64,000 bases of DNA from JAAFIP01 sp963775085 (GCA_963775085.1 CAVZHO010000020.1:90398-154397), one strand, 5' to 3'; counted from the first letter of the stretch, positions 26,095-38,070 are shown. Made by a program: numbers and translations. The notes: generated from the sequence alone by a model not told the origin.

Positions 26095-27389
26095 TGAAAA
26101 AACTGTTTCCGTTTGGGCACGCCACGCACCCGCAGTGGCGTATGGCGGCGGGCCTCGTGCTGGCGCAGCTACGGGCGCAGATGGCGCTGCACGACTATGC
26201 CCAGCAGCCTACGCTGGCGGTGCTCTACATCACCGACCATTACGCCGCCCAGGCCGAGGCCATTTTGGAGCATTTAAGTGCCGAGCTGCCCACGGTCACG
26301 GACTGGTCGGGCACGGTGGGTGTGGGCATTGCGTCCAATAACGTCGAGTATTTTGATGAACCCGCACTGGCCGTGATGCTGTGCGAGCTGCCCGCAGGCC
26401 AGTACCGCGTGTTCAGTGGCGTAGCGCCACTGGATTCGCACAAAGGCTTTTTTGATGCGCACACCGCGTTGGTGCATGCCGACGGCGGCACACCCGATTT
26501 GCCCGACTTATTGCACGAGCTGGCGCAGCGCACCCACACCGGATATTTGTTTGGCGGTCTGGCCAGCAGCCGCAGTGAGACCGTGCAGTTTGCCATCAGT
26601 GGCAACGGCAATGTGCGGGGGCAGGGCAAGGCCAGTGGAGTGTTCCATGGCGGCCTGAGCGGTGTGGCCTTTGGCGAAGGTGTGGCCATGCTGTCCCGGG
26701 TGACGCAGGGCTGCGAACCCATCCTCTTGGCAGGCGGTGCACACAGCAGCAAAAAATCGCCCGCCCGCGTGGTGACTGCCTGTGACGGCAATGTGGTGAC
26801 CGAGCTGGATGGCCAGAGCGCGCTGGATGTGCTGCTGCAAGACCTTGGCGTGAGCCTGGCGCAGCCGCGGGAGGCGCTGGACAAGCTGCGCCATACCTTG
26901 GTGGGCCTGACCAACGAAGGCGACAGCGCCATGACAGCGGTGGGCAACTTTGGCGTAGACACCCGCGTGCGCCACATCATTGGGCTGGACCCGGCGCGTA
27001 AGGGCGTGGCCGTGGCCGAAATGGTCAAACCGGGCAGCACCATTGTGTTTTGCAGCCGCAACCCCGAGGCAGCGCGGCGTGACCTGGTGCGCATTTGCGC
27101 CGAGATCCGCGAAGAGCTGGAACCGGCGGAGCGGTCTCTCGAAGTCGCCACGCATTTGGCAGCCGATAGCCTAGATGCCACGCCCACTGCGGGGCGCCAT
27201 ATTGCGGGTGCCATCTACATTAGTTGTGCAGGCCGGGGCGGCCCCCACTTCGGTGCGCCCAGCGCCGAGCTGCAAATCGTGCGCCGCGCTTTGGGTGATG
27301 TACCCTTGGTGGGGTTTTTTGCGGGTGGCGAGATTGCCCACCAGCACCTGTATGGCTACACCGGCGTGCTGACGGTGTTTATGGCCTAG
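26094..27389 (+). CDS. FIST domain sensory protein
   Basis: FIST domains are predicted small-ligand sensors, often linked to signalling proteins. Here the two FIST parts make up the whole 431-residue protein: an N-terminal part with DWSGTVGVGIASNNVEYFDE and GGLASSRSETVQFA, and a C-terminal part with YISCAGRGGPHFGAPSAELQ followed by VPLVGFFAGGEIAHQHLYGY. No output domain is attached. The start is GTG, overlapping the PhaM stop (TAGTG), so the two are translationally coupled. Ligand unknown. Confidence 0.88.
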   Translation: MKKLFPFGHATHPQWRMAAGLVLAQLRAQMALHDYAQQPTLAVLYITDHYAAQAEAILEHLSAELPTVTDWSGTVGVGIASNNVEYFDEPALAVMLCELPAGQYRVFSGVAPLDSHKGFFDAHTALVHADGGTPDLPDLLHELAQRTHTGYLFGGLASSRSETVQFAISGNGNVRGQGKASGVFHGGLSGVAFGEGVAMLSRVTQGCEPILLAGGAHSSKKSPARVVTACDGNVVTELDGQSALDVLLQDLGVSLAQPREALDKLRHTLVGLTNEGDSAMTAVGNFGVDTRVRHIIGLDPARKGVAVAEMVKPGSTIVFCSRNPEAARRDLVRICAEIREELEPAERSLEVATHLAADSLDATPTAGRHIAGAIYISCAGRGGPHFGAPSAELQIVRRALGDVPLVGFFAGGEIAHQHLYGYTGVLTVFMA

Positions 27390-27521
27390 CGCTGGCCCGT
27401 GCATGGGTAGCATGCCGTAGTACTGGCGGTAGTGCACCCTGCGGCTTTACCAACGTTTCAGTGGCCAGCGCCGCACGCCTTGACACTCGCGGCCATGTTC
27501 AACCACTACTGCGTGTCATCC

Positions 27522-28421
27522 ATGGCCACTTCGTCGCTTCGTTCCACGTCCGCTGCTTCCTCGGTGCGCGCACCGCTGCCCCTGCGGCGCATGCCGCTGA
27601 CGGCCTCCGAAAAACGCCTCTGCACCATCGCCGCCGTACTTGCTGCGCTGGCCGTATTGGGCGCACTGTTTGCTAAAGAGCTGGCCGCCTTGACTGCCAC
27701 GCTGGGCCTTCAACTCAACGCCCACGGCCACACCCACCTCTATGCGCATGGCCACCCGTTTGTCGATGCCCGCACGTTGTGGGGCATCCCCAATGCGATG
27801 GATGTGCTGAGCAACCTGCCCTTCGTGCTGCTGGGAGCATGGGGCCTGGGCAGTGTGTACCGCGTGCGTACACTGCCCACGGCCACGCGGGTATCCAGCA
27901 GCGTGTTTTTTATCGGCTTTTTGCTGACCTGCGCCAGTTCCAGCTTCTACCACTGGGCACCCGATGCCTGGGGTTTGGCCGTTGACCGCGCAGGCATGGC
28001 CTTTGCGTTTGCCGGCGTGCTGGGCCTGGCTGCGGCCGAGCGGGTCAGCCAACGCGCCGCGCCTTGGATGTGCGGCGGTGTGTTGCTGGCGGCCCTGCTG
28101 TCGATCGGGTTGACCTATGCCAAGGGTGCAATTGCGCCGTGGGCGGTGGTGCAGTTTGGCGGCATGGCCGTAGTGCTGTGGGCGGCCACGCTGCGCGCGC
28201 AGCCTGGCGCTATAGGCGTCCGCTGGGGCGTGTTGATTGCCATCTATGCGCTGGCCAAGCTGCTGGAGCTGGGCGACGCGGCGGTCTTTCAAGCCACCCA
28301 GGGCCTTGTTTCGGGGCACAGCCTCAAGCACGTTGCCGCCAGCCTGGCCGCGTTGCCGGTGATCTTTGCGTTGCGACATAATGCATTACAGTTTGAAACA
28401 GTTGCTGCCGGGCTGGCGTAA
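27522..28421 (+). CDS. Multi-pass membrane protein, CREST/alkaline ceramidase-like
   Basis: A membrane protein of about 299 residues with seven or so helices. Conserved-looking polar residues inside helices match the CREST hydrolase pattern: PNAMDVLSNLPFVLLGAWG, a Ser-x-x-x-His (SSFYHW), an Asp (LAVDRAGMAF) and the terminal GHSLKHVAAS with two His. That suggests a metal-dependent lipid amidase-type enzyme; the substrate is unknown. A His-rich loop (NAHGHTHLYAHGHPF) precedes the first motif and could bind metal. The start is uncertain: ATG 27495, 27522 and 27591 are all possible and none has a clear ribosome site. Confidence 0.65.
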   Translation: MATSSLRSTSAASSVRAPLPLRRMPLTASEKRLCTIAAVLAALAVLGALFAKELAALTATLGLQLNAHGHTHLYAHGHPFVDARTLWGIPNAMDVLSNLPFVLLGAWGLGSVYRVRTLPTATRVSSSVFFIGFLLTCASSSFYHWAPDAWGLAVDRAGMAFAFAGVLGLAAAERVSQRAAPWMCGGVLLAALLSIGLTYAKGAIAPWAVVQFGGMAVVLWAATLRAQPGAIGVRWGVLIAIYALAKLLELGDAAVFQATQGLVSGHSLKHVAASLAALPVIFALRHNALQFETVAAGLA

Positions 28422-28456
28422 CGCAACGGCACATCGAACCACTGTTCAGGAGCTCC

Positions 28457-30421
28457 ATGCCAATTTCTAGCACCGCTGCCAGCATCGCCGCGCCCCCGGA
28501 CGTGCACGACCACCCCAACCAGTTTGCGCTGCTCACCCAGCGCCGCTTTGCGCCTTTCTTCTGGACGCAGTTTGCCGGTGCCGCCAACGACAACCTGTTC
28601 AAGTTCGCCTTCACCGTCATGGTCACCTACCAGCTCAGCATCAGCTGGATGCAGCCTGCCATGGCCGGGCTGGTGATTGGCGCGCTGTTTATTCTGCCGT
28701 TCCTGCTGTTCAGCGCCACCAGCGGCCAGGTGACCGACAAGTACGACAAAACCCGGGTCATCCGCTTTGTAAAAAACCTGGAGATCGGCATCATGCTGCT
28801 GGCGGCCTTTGGTTTTTCCACGGCCAATGTGCCGGTGCTGCTGGCTTGCACCTTCTTGATGGGCCTGCACTCCACGCTGTTTGGCCCGGTCAAGTTTGCC
28901 TACATGCCCCAGGTGCTGAGCGAGCGCGAGCTGACCGGTGGCAACGGCATGGTCGAGATGGGCACCTTTGTGGCCATTTTGGCGGGCAACATCGTGGGCG
29001 GCCTGCTGGTGGCCCTGCCGCAGGTGGGGCCTACCTATGTCGCTATTGCTTGCGTAGCAGCGGCCTTGGTAGGGCGGGTGATGGCGCAGTTCATCCCGGC
29101 CGTGCCCGCCACCGACCCGAAGCTCACAATCAACTGGAACCCCATCACCGAAACGATGGCCAACCTCAAGCTGGCGCATGGCAACATCGTGGTGTTCCGC
29201 TCGCTGCTGGGCATCAGCTGGATGTGGTTTTTTGGCGCGGTGTTTTTAAGCCAGTTCCCCAGCTTTGCCAAGGAGGTGCTGCACGGCAGCAGCCAGGTCG
29301 CCTCGCTGCTGCTGGTGGTGTTCTCTATCGGCATCGCCATCGGCTCGCTGCTGTGTGAAACGCTGAGCCGCCGTCACGTAGAAATTGGCCTGGTGCCCCT
29401 GGGAGCCATCGGCATGAGCGTGTTTTCGATTGACCTGTACTTTACCTCGCGCGGCTTGCCCATGAGCAGCGAGTTGAGCATCGCGCAGTTCATCGGCATG
29501 AGCGCACACTGGCGCGTGATGGCCGACCTGGCCCTGCTCAGCCTGTTTGCCGGCCTGTACAGCGTGCCCATGTATGCGCTCATCCAGCTGCGCAGCCTGC
29601 CCACGCACCGCGCGCGCATCATCGCTGCCAACAATATCATGAACGCGCTGTTCATGATCGCCAGCTCGGTGATGGCCGGTGCCCTGCTGGGCGCACACTT
29701 CAGCATCCCGCAGATATTTCTGTTCACCGGCCTGGCCAACGCCGTGGTGGCGTTTTATATCTTCATGCTGGTGCCAGAATACTTTTTGCGCTTTATCGCC
29801 TGGGTCTTGTCGCATCTGGTCTATCGCTTCAAGATCACCGGCGACCAACATATCCCGGTAGAGGGCGCAGCCATCCTGACCTGCAACCATGTCAGCTTCA
29901 TCGATGCCGTTCTGCTGATGGCCGCCAGCCCGCGCCCGATCCGCTTCGTCATGGACCACCGCATCTTCCAGATCCCCGTGCTGGGCTGGCTATTCAAGCT
30001 GGCCAAGGCCATCCCCATCGCATCCAAGAATGAAGACTCGGTAGCCTACGAGCGCGCCTTTACCGAAGCGCAAAAGGTGCTGCAAGAGGGCGACCTGCTG
30101 GCGATCTTCCCCGAAGGCGGCATCACCAAAGACGGCCAGTTGCAAGAGTTCAAAGGCGGCATCATGAAAATCCTGGAAGACGCCAAAGCCCAGGGCATAG
30201 AGCCGCCCGTTATCCCCATGGCGCTGACCAATCTGTGGGGCAGCTACTTCAGCCGTATCGAAAAAGGCGGCGCCATGGTGCGGCCCTTTCGGCGTGGCGT
30301 GTTCAGCCGGGTGGTGTTGAATGTGGGGGTGCCGATGGCAGCGCATGCAACGCAACCGGCAATACTGCGCGAGCGTGTTGCCACACTGATGGGCGCAACG
30401 CCTGCAATGCGCAAGTTATAG
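28457..30421 (+). CDS. Fused MFS (LplT-like) transporter and PlsC-type acyltransferase
   Basis: A 654-residue fusion. The first roughly 430 residues form twelve helices similar to the lysophospholipid flippase LplT (RFAPFFWTQFAGAANDNLFK, GLHSTLFGPVKFAYMPQ). The rest is a 1-acylglycerol-phosphate acyltransferase domain with catalytic H-x4-D (CNHVSFIDAVLL), the FPEGGITKDG substrate block and PPVIPMALTNLWG. Likely flips lysophospholipids inward and re-acylates them at the inner membrane. The acyl-ACP synthetase module found in three-part versions is absent. Starts at an ATG after CAGGAG. Confidence 0.92.
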   Translation: MPISSTAASIAAPPDVHDHPNQFALLTQRRFAPFFWTQFAGAANDNLFKFAFTVMVTYQLSISWMQPAMAGLVIGALFILPFLLFSATSGQVTDKYDKTRVIRFVKNLEIGIMLLAAFGFSTANVPVLLACTFLMGLHSTLFGPVKFAYMPQVLSERELTGGNGMVEMGTFVAILAGNIVGGLLVALPQVGPTYVAIACVAAALVGRVMAQFIPAVPATDPKLTINWNPITETMANLKLAHGNIVVFRSLLGISWMWFFGAVFLSQFPSFAKEVLHGSSQVASLLLVVFSIGIAIGSLLCETLSRRHVEIGLVPLGAIGMSVFSIDLYFTSRGLPMSSELSIAQFIGMSAHWRVMADLALLSLFAGLYSVPMYALIQLRSLPTHRARIIAANNIMNALFMIASSVMAGALLGAHFSIPQIFLFTGLANAVVAFYIFMLVPEYFLRFIAWVLSHLVYRFKITGDQHIPVEGAAILTCNHVSFIDAVLLMAASPRPIRFVMDHRIFQIPVLGWLFKLAKAIPIASKNEDSVAYERAFTEAQKVLQEGDLLAIFPEGGITKDGQLQEFKGGIMKILEDAKAQGIEPPVIPMALTNLWGSYFSRIEKGGAMVRPFRRGVFSRVVLNVGVPMAAHATQPAILRERVATLMGATPAMRKL

Positions 30422-30452
30422 TGGCATATTGGCATCTAGACCCATGAAACAA

Positions 30453-30480
30453 TGCGCAAGCAGCTACTGAATAAATAGCG
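30453..30480 (-). repeat. half copy of the dispersed repeat
   Basis: The minus strand reads GCTATTTATTCAGTAGCTGC then TTGCGC, matching the left half of the family (GCTATAAATTCAATAGCTGC, TTACGT). The right half is missing. Confidence 0.6.
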
Positions 30481-30499
30481 TAACGAAGGAAAAACCATC

Positions 30500-31549
30500 A
30501 TGAGTAAATCCCTGCGACTATCGGAAAAATGGTTTCGCCGTGGCCTGTGGCTGGTGGCGCTGGTCTTTGCCGGCTTCCTGATTGGCCTGGGCTCTACCAT
30601 CGTAGGCGATCTGCCGCGTGTAGAAAAGCAGCTGCAAGTGGACGACTTTATCGACCGTGCGCAGGCAGAGCCCCTGCGCGCCAGTATCAAAGCGGCAGGC
30701 CGCGCGGAGCGCGATGCAGACGAGGCTTTGCAGCAGGCCCAGCTCAAACTCAAGTCGGCCCGTGCCGACTCGGCCGCTGCCCGCGAGACCTTTAACAACT
30801 GGATCGCTACCCGAGGCGCTACCCAGCAAAGCGCGCAAGACCCCGAGGTGATTTCGCGCACCCGTGTGCTCGACAGCCTGAAAATCACCGAGCGCGCAGC
30901 CCAGGTGAAAGTAGAGGCGCAGGAGCAAGCGGCATTGGACGCTCGCCAAGGAGCAGCTCGCGAGCAGCAAAAACTGCAAGAACTGGAGCAAGCCGCGCGC
31001 ACCCAGCTCACTGCCCAATACCGCAAAGTAGAGCTGCGCGTGTTCCTGTACCGCATGGCACTCACACTTCCGCTTTTGGCCATTGCGGGTTGGCTGTTTG
31101 TCAAAAAACGCAAGGGCACCTACTGGCCATTTGTCTGGGGCTTTATCTTCTTTGCGCTGTTTGCCTTCTTCGTTGAGCTGGTGCCTTACCTGCCCAGCTA
31201 CGGCGGCTATGTGCGCTATATCGTCGGCATCGGCATCACGGTGCTAGTTGGCCGCTACGCCATCCTTGCGCTGAACCGCTACCTTGAAAAGCAAAAACTC
31301 GCCGAGGCCATGCCTGATATGCAGCGCCGCGAAGAGCTGAGCTACGACGTTGCACTGGTACGGCTGTCCAAAGGCGTATGCCCCGGCTGTGAGCGGGCAG
31401 TAGACTTGAAAGATAAAACCAACGATTTTTGCCCTCACTGCGGCATTGGCCTGCATGACCATTGCGGTAAATGCCAAACCCGCAAAAGCGCCTTCGCCAA
31501 GTTTTGCCATGCTTGTGGTACCGGGGCCAAGCTGCTGCCAGTGGGATAG
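30500..31549 (+). CDS. Membrane protein with coiled coil and C-terminal zinc ribbons
   Basis: 349 residues, family not recognised. One N-terminal membrane helix (GLWLVALVFAGFLIGLGS), then about 150 residues of Ala/Gln/Glu-rich coiled coil (residues 50-185), then a cluster of three hydrophobic helices (LPLLAIAGWLF, FVWGFIFFALFAFFVELVPYL, YIVGIGITVLVGRYAIL). The cytosolic tail has four Cys-x2-Cys pairs (CPGC, CPHC, CGKC, CHAC), i.e. two zinc ribbons. ATG after GAAGGA. Its stop is four bases from the convergent tgt stop. Confidence 0.8.
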   Translation: MSKSLRLSEKWFRRGLWLVALVFAGFLIGLGSTIVGDLPRVEKQLQVDDFIDRAQAEPLRASIKAAGRAERDADEALQQAQLKLKSARADSAAARETFNNWIATRGATQQSAQDPEVISRTRVLDSLKITERAAQVKVEAQEQAALDARQGAAREQQKLQELEQAARTQLTAQYRKVELRVFLYRMALTLPLLAIAGWLFVKKRKGTYWPFVWGFIFFALFAFFVELVPYLPSYGGYVRYIVGIGITVLVGRYAILALNRYLEKQKLAEAMPDMQRREELSYDVALVRLSKGVCPGCERAVDLKDKTNDFCPHCGIGLHDHCGKCQTRKSAFAKFCHACGTGAKLLPVG

Positions 31550-31553
31550 CAGG

Positions 31554-32750
<1,197 letters not shown>

Positions 32751-32774
32751 GATGTTTGGCAAGCGGTTTGATTT

Positions 32775-33932
32775 TTAGAAGCGATCAGGATCGTCAACAA
32801 TATTAGTGTCGCAACCTTGTAGTCTTCTTTGCAGATCGGCTAGCGTAGGAGTTGCTTTTCGCAGCAACATGCTGTCGCCATAGCTAAAGAAGCGGTATTG
32901 CTGCGCGATGGCGTGCTGGTACAGCGCCATGATTTGCTCGTAGCCCGCAAAGGCGCTGACCAGCATCATCAATGTGCTTTTGGGCAGGTGAAAGTTGGTG
33001 ATCAGCGTGTCTACCACTTTGAATTCAAAGCCGGGGGTGATGAAGATGTTGGTGTCGCCACTGGCCCGGCCCGTCTTGGCCCAGGTCTCCAGTGACCGCA
33101 CGCTGGTGGTACCCACGGCTACCACCTTGCCGCCGCGTGCCTTGCAGTCGGCAATGGCTTGCAGCGTGGCATCAGGAATCGCGTAGCGCTCAAAGTGCAT
33201 CACATGCTCGGCGATATTCTCGGCCTTGACGGGCTGGAAGGTGCCTGCACCGATGTGCAATGTGACGCTGGCGCGCTGCACGCCTTTGGCCTCCAGCGCG
33301 GCCAGCACGGTGTCGTCAAAATGCAAGGCGGCGGTGGGCGCGGCCACCGCGCCGGGGTGTTTGGCAAAGACGGTTTGGTAGCGCTGCGCGTCCTCCTGTT
33401 CATCGGCCACATCGGTGGGCGACAGCGTGCCGCTTTGCTGGCGCTCGATATACGGCGGCAGCGGCATATGGCCGTGCCGTTGCATGAGCTGGTAGGGGTC
33501 GCCAGAGAGCAGAAAGCGAAACAGCGGGCCGTCGTCCTGCGGCCAGCGGCCAATCAGCGTCGCGGTAAAGCCGCCGACCATGTGCAGCACGCCACCCAGT
33601 TTGGGTTTTTTGCTGACCTTCAGGTGCGCTACGACTTCATGGCCTTGGATAACCCGCTCGATCAGCAACTCCAGCTTGCCGCCAGTCGATTTTTCGCCAA
33701 ACAGCCGGGCTTTAACCACCTGGGTATCGTTGAATACCAGCAGGTCGCCAGCATTGAGCAAGCCGGATAAATCGTGGAACTTGCGATCCACAGGCTGTGC
33801 ACCAGTGCCGTCCAGCAGCCGCGAGCTGCTGCGCTGGGCCGCCGGGTGCTGGGCGATCAGCTCGGGCGGTAATTGGTAGTCAAAATTGCTGGTAGTCCAC
33901 GTCGCGTGGACATTAGTAGCTATAGAATGCAT
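32775..33932 (-). CDS. queA: tRNA preQ1 ribosyltransferase-isomerase
   Basis: Transfers the ribosyl part of SAM to preQ1-34 in tRNA, giving epoxyqueuosine. 385 residues with NFDYQLPPELIAQHP, DLLVFNDTQVVKARLFG, HIGAGTFQPVKAENI and NFHLPKSTLMMLVSAFAG. The family normally starts a few residues before the NFDY block. Here the ATG is 17 codons earlier and those codons (MHSIATNVHATWTTS) are a copy of the dispersed repeat (33889-33934). No other in-frame ATG is closer, so the repeat apparently supplies the start region. Confidence 0.95.
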   Translation of the reverse strand: MHSIATNVHATWTTSNFDYQLPPELIAQHPAAQRSSSRLLDGTGAQPVDRKFHDLSGLLNAGDLLVFNDTQVVKARLFGEKSTGGKLELLIERVIQGHEVVAHLKVSKKPKLGGVLHMVGGFTATLIGRWPQDDGPLFRFLLSGDPYQLMQRHGHMPLPPYIERQQSGTLSPTDVADEQEDAQRYQTVFAKHPGAVAAPTAALHFDDTVLAALEAKGVQRASVTLHIGAGTFQPVKAENIAEHVMHFERYAIPDATLQAIADCKARGGKVVAVGTTSVRSLETWAKTGRASGDTNIFITPGFEFKVVDTLITNFHLPKSTLMMLVSAFAGYEQIMALYQHAIAQQYRFFSYGDSMLLRKATPTLADLQRRLQGCDTNIVDDPDRF

Positions 33933-33934
33933 AG
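33889..33934 (-). repeat. dispersed repeat, copy 6, forming the queA N-terminus
   Basis: The minus strand reads TATAGCTACTAATGTCC, then ACGCGACGTGGACTACCAG. It spans the queA start codon and the following 14 codons or so. Confidence 0.78.
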
Positions 33935-34018
33935 TGCTTGAGGGTGGGACACACCCGTGCCAAGTGGAAAGACAAAAAGAAACGGAGGACGCGGCGAAAC
34001 CGCAGGCACAATTATCCC

Positions 34019-36235
<2,217 letters not shown>

Positions 36236-36290
36236 AGGTTTGCTTGTCAACAAGTTTAAACACCTCGTCGCTGGTTTCTGCATCAATATG

Positions 36291-36320
36291 GTTGTTGCGC
36301 GGCGCGCAACACGCTACAAT
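36291..36320 (+). promoter_or_regulatory. higBA promoter and inverted-repeat operator
   Basis: The inverted repeat GTTGCGC, GGC, GCGCAAC (36294-36310) overlaps the promoter. A TACAAT -10 box lies at 36315-36320 with a weak GTTGTT -35 about 18 bases upstream. The -10 box ends six bases before the toxin ATG, so the transcript would be leaderless or nearly so. Antitoxins of this type bind such repeats to repress their own operon. Confidence 0.55.
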
Positions 36321-36326
36321 TGAAAA

Positions 36327-36605
36327 ATGATCGTGTCATTTCGCCACAAAGGCCTGCGTAAATACTATGAATCGGGCAGTATGGCGGGCATTCAACCTGC
36401 GCACGGCAAGCGCCTGCAAATGCAGCTGGCAGCTTTGGAAACGGCCCAGACCATTGAAGACATGAACATCCCTGGCTTTCGGCTGCATGCGTTGAAAGGG
36501 GAAGAAAAAGACCGTTGGTCGATTTGGGTCAATGGCAATTGGCGCATGACATTTGAGTTTGAAAACGGCAACGCACACATTCTGGACTACGAGGACTACC
36601 ATTGA
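36327..36605 (+). CDS. higB: HigB-type mRNA interferase toxin
   Basis: A 92-residue RelE/HigB-fold toxin that would cut mRNA in the ribosome. Matches the family in length and in the blocks GLRKYYESGSMAGIQPAHGK, FRLHALKGEEKDRWSIWVNG and the end WRMTFEFENGNAHILDYEDY. It overlaps the antitoxin gene by one base (TGATG). The toxin-first order is typical of higBA. No ribosome site precedes the ATG. Confidence 0.92.
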   Translation: MIVSFRHKGLRKYYESGSMAGIQPAHGKRLQMQLAALETAQTIEDMNIPGFRLHALKGEEKDRWSIWVNGNWRMTFEFENGNAHILDYEDYH

Positions 36606-36898
36606 TGGCTATGCACAACCCACCGCATCCTGGGGCGTTTATTCAGGAAATTTATCTCACACCCAACGCCATGAGTGGGCGGGAGTTGGCGTTGCAGCTG
36701 GATATAGCGCCGTCTACGCTCAACCGAGTTCTCAATGGAAACAGTGGTGTGAGCCCAGAGATGGCGCTTCGCCTGTCTAAAGCCCTGGGCCGCTCCCCCG
36801 AGAGTTGGCTGGCCATGCAAGACCACTATGATTTGTGGCAAGCCAGGCAAGTGGTCAATTTGAAATCTGTGCGCAAAATTGCGTTTAGTTTTGCTTGA
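36605..36898 (+). CDS. higA: HigA-type antitoxin (helix-turn-helix)
   Basis: A 97-residue XRE-family antitoxin. Signature PPHPGAFIQEIYLTP, then the helix-turn-helix SGRELALQLDIAPSTLNRVL, and the family block MALRLSKALGRSPESWLAMQ followed by YDLWQA. It neutralises HigB and likely represses the operon through the inverted repeat at 36294-36310. Start taken at ATG 36605, overlapping the toxin stop. Confidence 0.93.
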   Translation: MAMHNPPHPGAFIQEIYLTPNAMSGRELALQLDIAPSTLNRVLNGNSGVSPEMALRLSKALGRSPESWLAMQDHYDLWQARQVVNLKSVRKIAFSFA

Positions 36899-36909
36899 TA
36901 CCAGCGCAG

Positions 36910-36994
36910 ATGACCCTCACCGAACTCAAATACATCGTCGCGGTGGCCCGTGAAAAGCGCTTTCGCCTAGCGGCGGAGGCTTGCTTTATCTCGG
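36910..36994 (+). pseudogene. Fragment of an oxyR 5' end
   Basis: Encodes MTLTELKYIVAVAREK and AAEACFIS, nearly the same as the first 28 residues of oxyR at 42200. By hand alignment about 11 of 84 bases differ. After 36994 the similarity stops abruptly and the frame runs into unrelated sequence next to the AraC gene. It marks the left edge of the block separating recG from oxyR. Confidence 0.8.
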
Positions 36995-37025
36995 CAAAAA
37001 GCTGTATTGATAATGGTGTAGGGGC

Positions 37026-38039
37026 TCAATCCGCCAGTGCCTGCACCCGCCACTGCGACACGCTCATGTGGTGTTGCAGGCGAAACCAATGGGCAAAGGC
37101 GCTGGAGCTGGCAAAACCCATCAGCTGGGCCACCTCGGTGACCGTGCGGTCGCTGTCGCGCAGCTGGCGCGCGACGAATTCTTTGCGTACGGCCAGCAGC
37201 AGGCCGGAAAAGCTGTGCCCTTCCAGCGCCAGTTGTCGATGGATCGTGCGGCGGTCCACACCAAGATGCACCGCGACTTGTTTTGCGGTACATCGGCCCT
37301 GGGGGAGCAGTACCGCGATCAGTTGGCGAACCGCGTCGGTGGCGCCTGGGCGCGCTTGGGCCAAGGCCTTGTCCAGGGTGGCCTGCGCGTAACGTGCCAG
37401 GCCGGCATCACGGCCAGGCAGTTCTACCAGTAAATCCTGCCGGGTACAGACGATGCCATTGAACTCAGCATTGAACTCCAGGGGGCAGGCAAACATCTGG
37501 CGGTGGAAGGTCAGCTCAGGTGGTGCGCGGTGGGTAAAACAGACGCGCCGTGCGCGCCAGAGCGGCCCCAGCAGCTCACGCAGGATGCCGTGCATCACGC
37601 CCACCGCCATCTCCACCGATTGGCGCACCGGGATCGGCTGGTCCGCCAGAAGCTCTTCACGAATCAGGACCACATCCTCAAAATGCTCTACCCAGGTAAA
37701 CAGGGAGGGGTTCACTAATTGCAAAAAACGGCATAAGGTATCCAGAGCCGCCATGCCGGTGGGTTCTTCGCGCAGTACCACGCTGACCGCGCCCAGATTG
37801 GCCAGGCGCCTGCCTGCCGCCAGTCGCAAGCCAAAGTTGTCCATGCGGCTGGCTTGGCTCGAGAGTTCCAGCAGACGGCATGCCGCATCCAGGCGGATGG
37901 GGTGATCGGGTTGGCGTAAGACAGCCTCGGAGAGTCCGACACGGCGTAGCAGTGCAGCAGGATTGAGTCCAGCTGACAGGGCCAGGTCGGCGTAACCGTA
38001 CAAGGTGGCACTGCGGATAAGGCGGGAAATCCCTGACAT
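37026..38039 (-). CDS. AraC family transcriptional regulator
   Basis: 337 residues with an N-terminal arabinose-binding-type ligand domain (LSAGLNPAALLRRVGLSEAV and LDAACRLLELSSQASRMDNF) and a C-terminal double helix-turn-helix (VAVHLGVDRRTIHRQLALEG and RTVTEVAQLMGFASSSAFAHWFR). It resembles the OruR/VirS group. Divergent from the tctC-tauD-BKACE-qor genes, which it very likely controls. Two direct repeats in the shared promoter are candidate binding sites. Confidence 0.92.
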   Translation of the reverse strand: MSGISRLIRSATLYGYADLALSAGLNPAALLRRVGLSEAVLRQPDHPIRLDAACRLLELSSQASRMDNFGLRLAAGRRLANLGAVSVVLREEPTGMAALDTLCRFLQLVNPSLFTWVEHFEDVVLIREELLADQPIPVRQSVEMAVGVMHGILRELLGPLWRARRVCFTHRAPPELTFHRQMFACPLEFNAEFNGIVCTRQDLLVELPGRDAGLARYAQATLDKALAQARPGATDAVRQLIAVLLPQGRCTAKQVAVHLGVDRRTIHRQLALEGHSFSGLLLAVRKEFVARQLRDSDRTVTEVAQLMGFASSSAFAHWFRLQHHMSVSQWRVQALAD

Positions 38040-38041
38040 CG

Positions 38042-38070
38042 AATGTCCCCAAAAAACAATTTAATGTCCC
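38042..38070. promoter_or_regulatory. direct repeats, candidate AraC-type operator
   Basis: AATGTCCC occurs at 38042-38049 and again at 38063-38070, 21 bases apart, i.e. two helical turns on the same face. It lies immediately upstream of the AraC start and about 80 bases before tctC. The pattern fits tandem half-sites of an AraC-family protein. Confidence 0.5.

Noticed and set aside
33938..34018. A longer N-terminus for RecG starting at 33938
   Set aside because: The extra 27 residues are Arg/Lys-rich and unlike RecG, and they overlap the queA promoter region. The ATG at 34019 fits the family.
36895..37392. A 165-codon frame continuing from the oxyR fragment
   Set aside because: Only its first 28 or so codons resemble OxyR. 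The rest is the reverse of the AraC gene.
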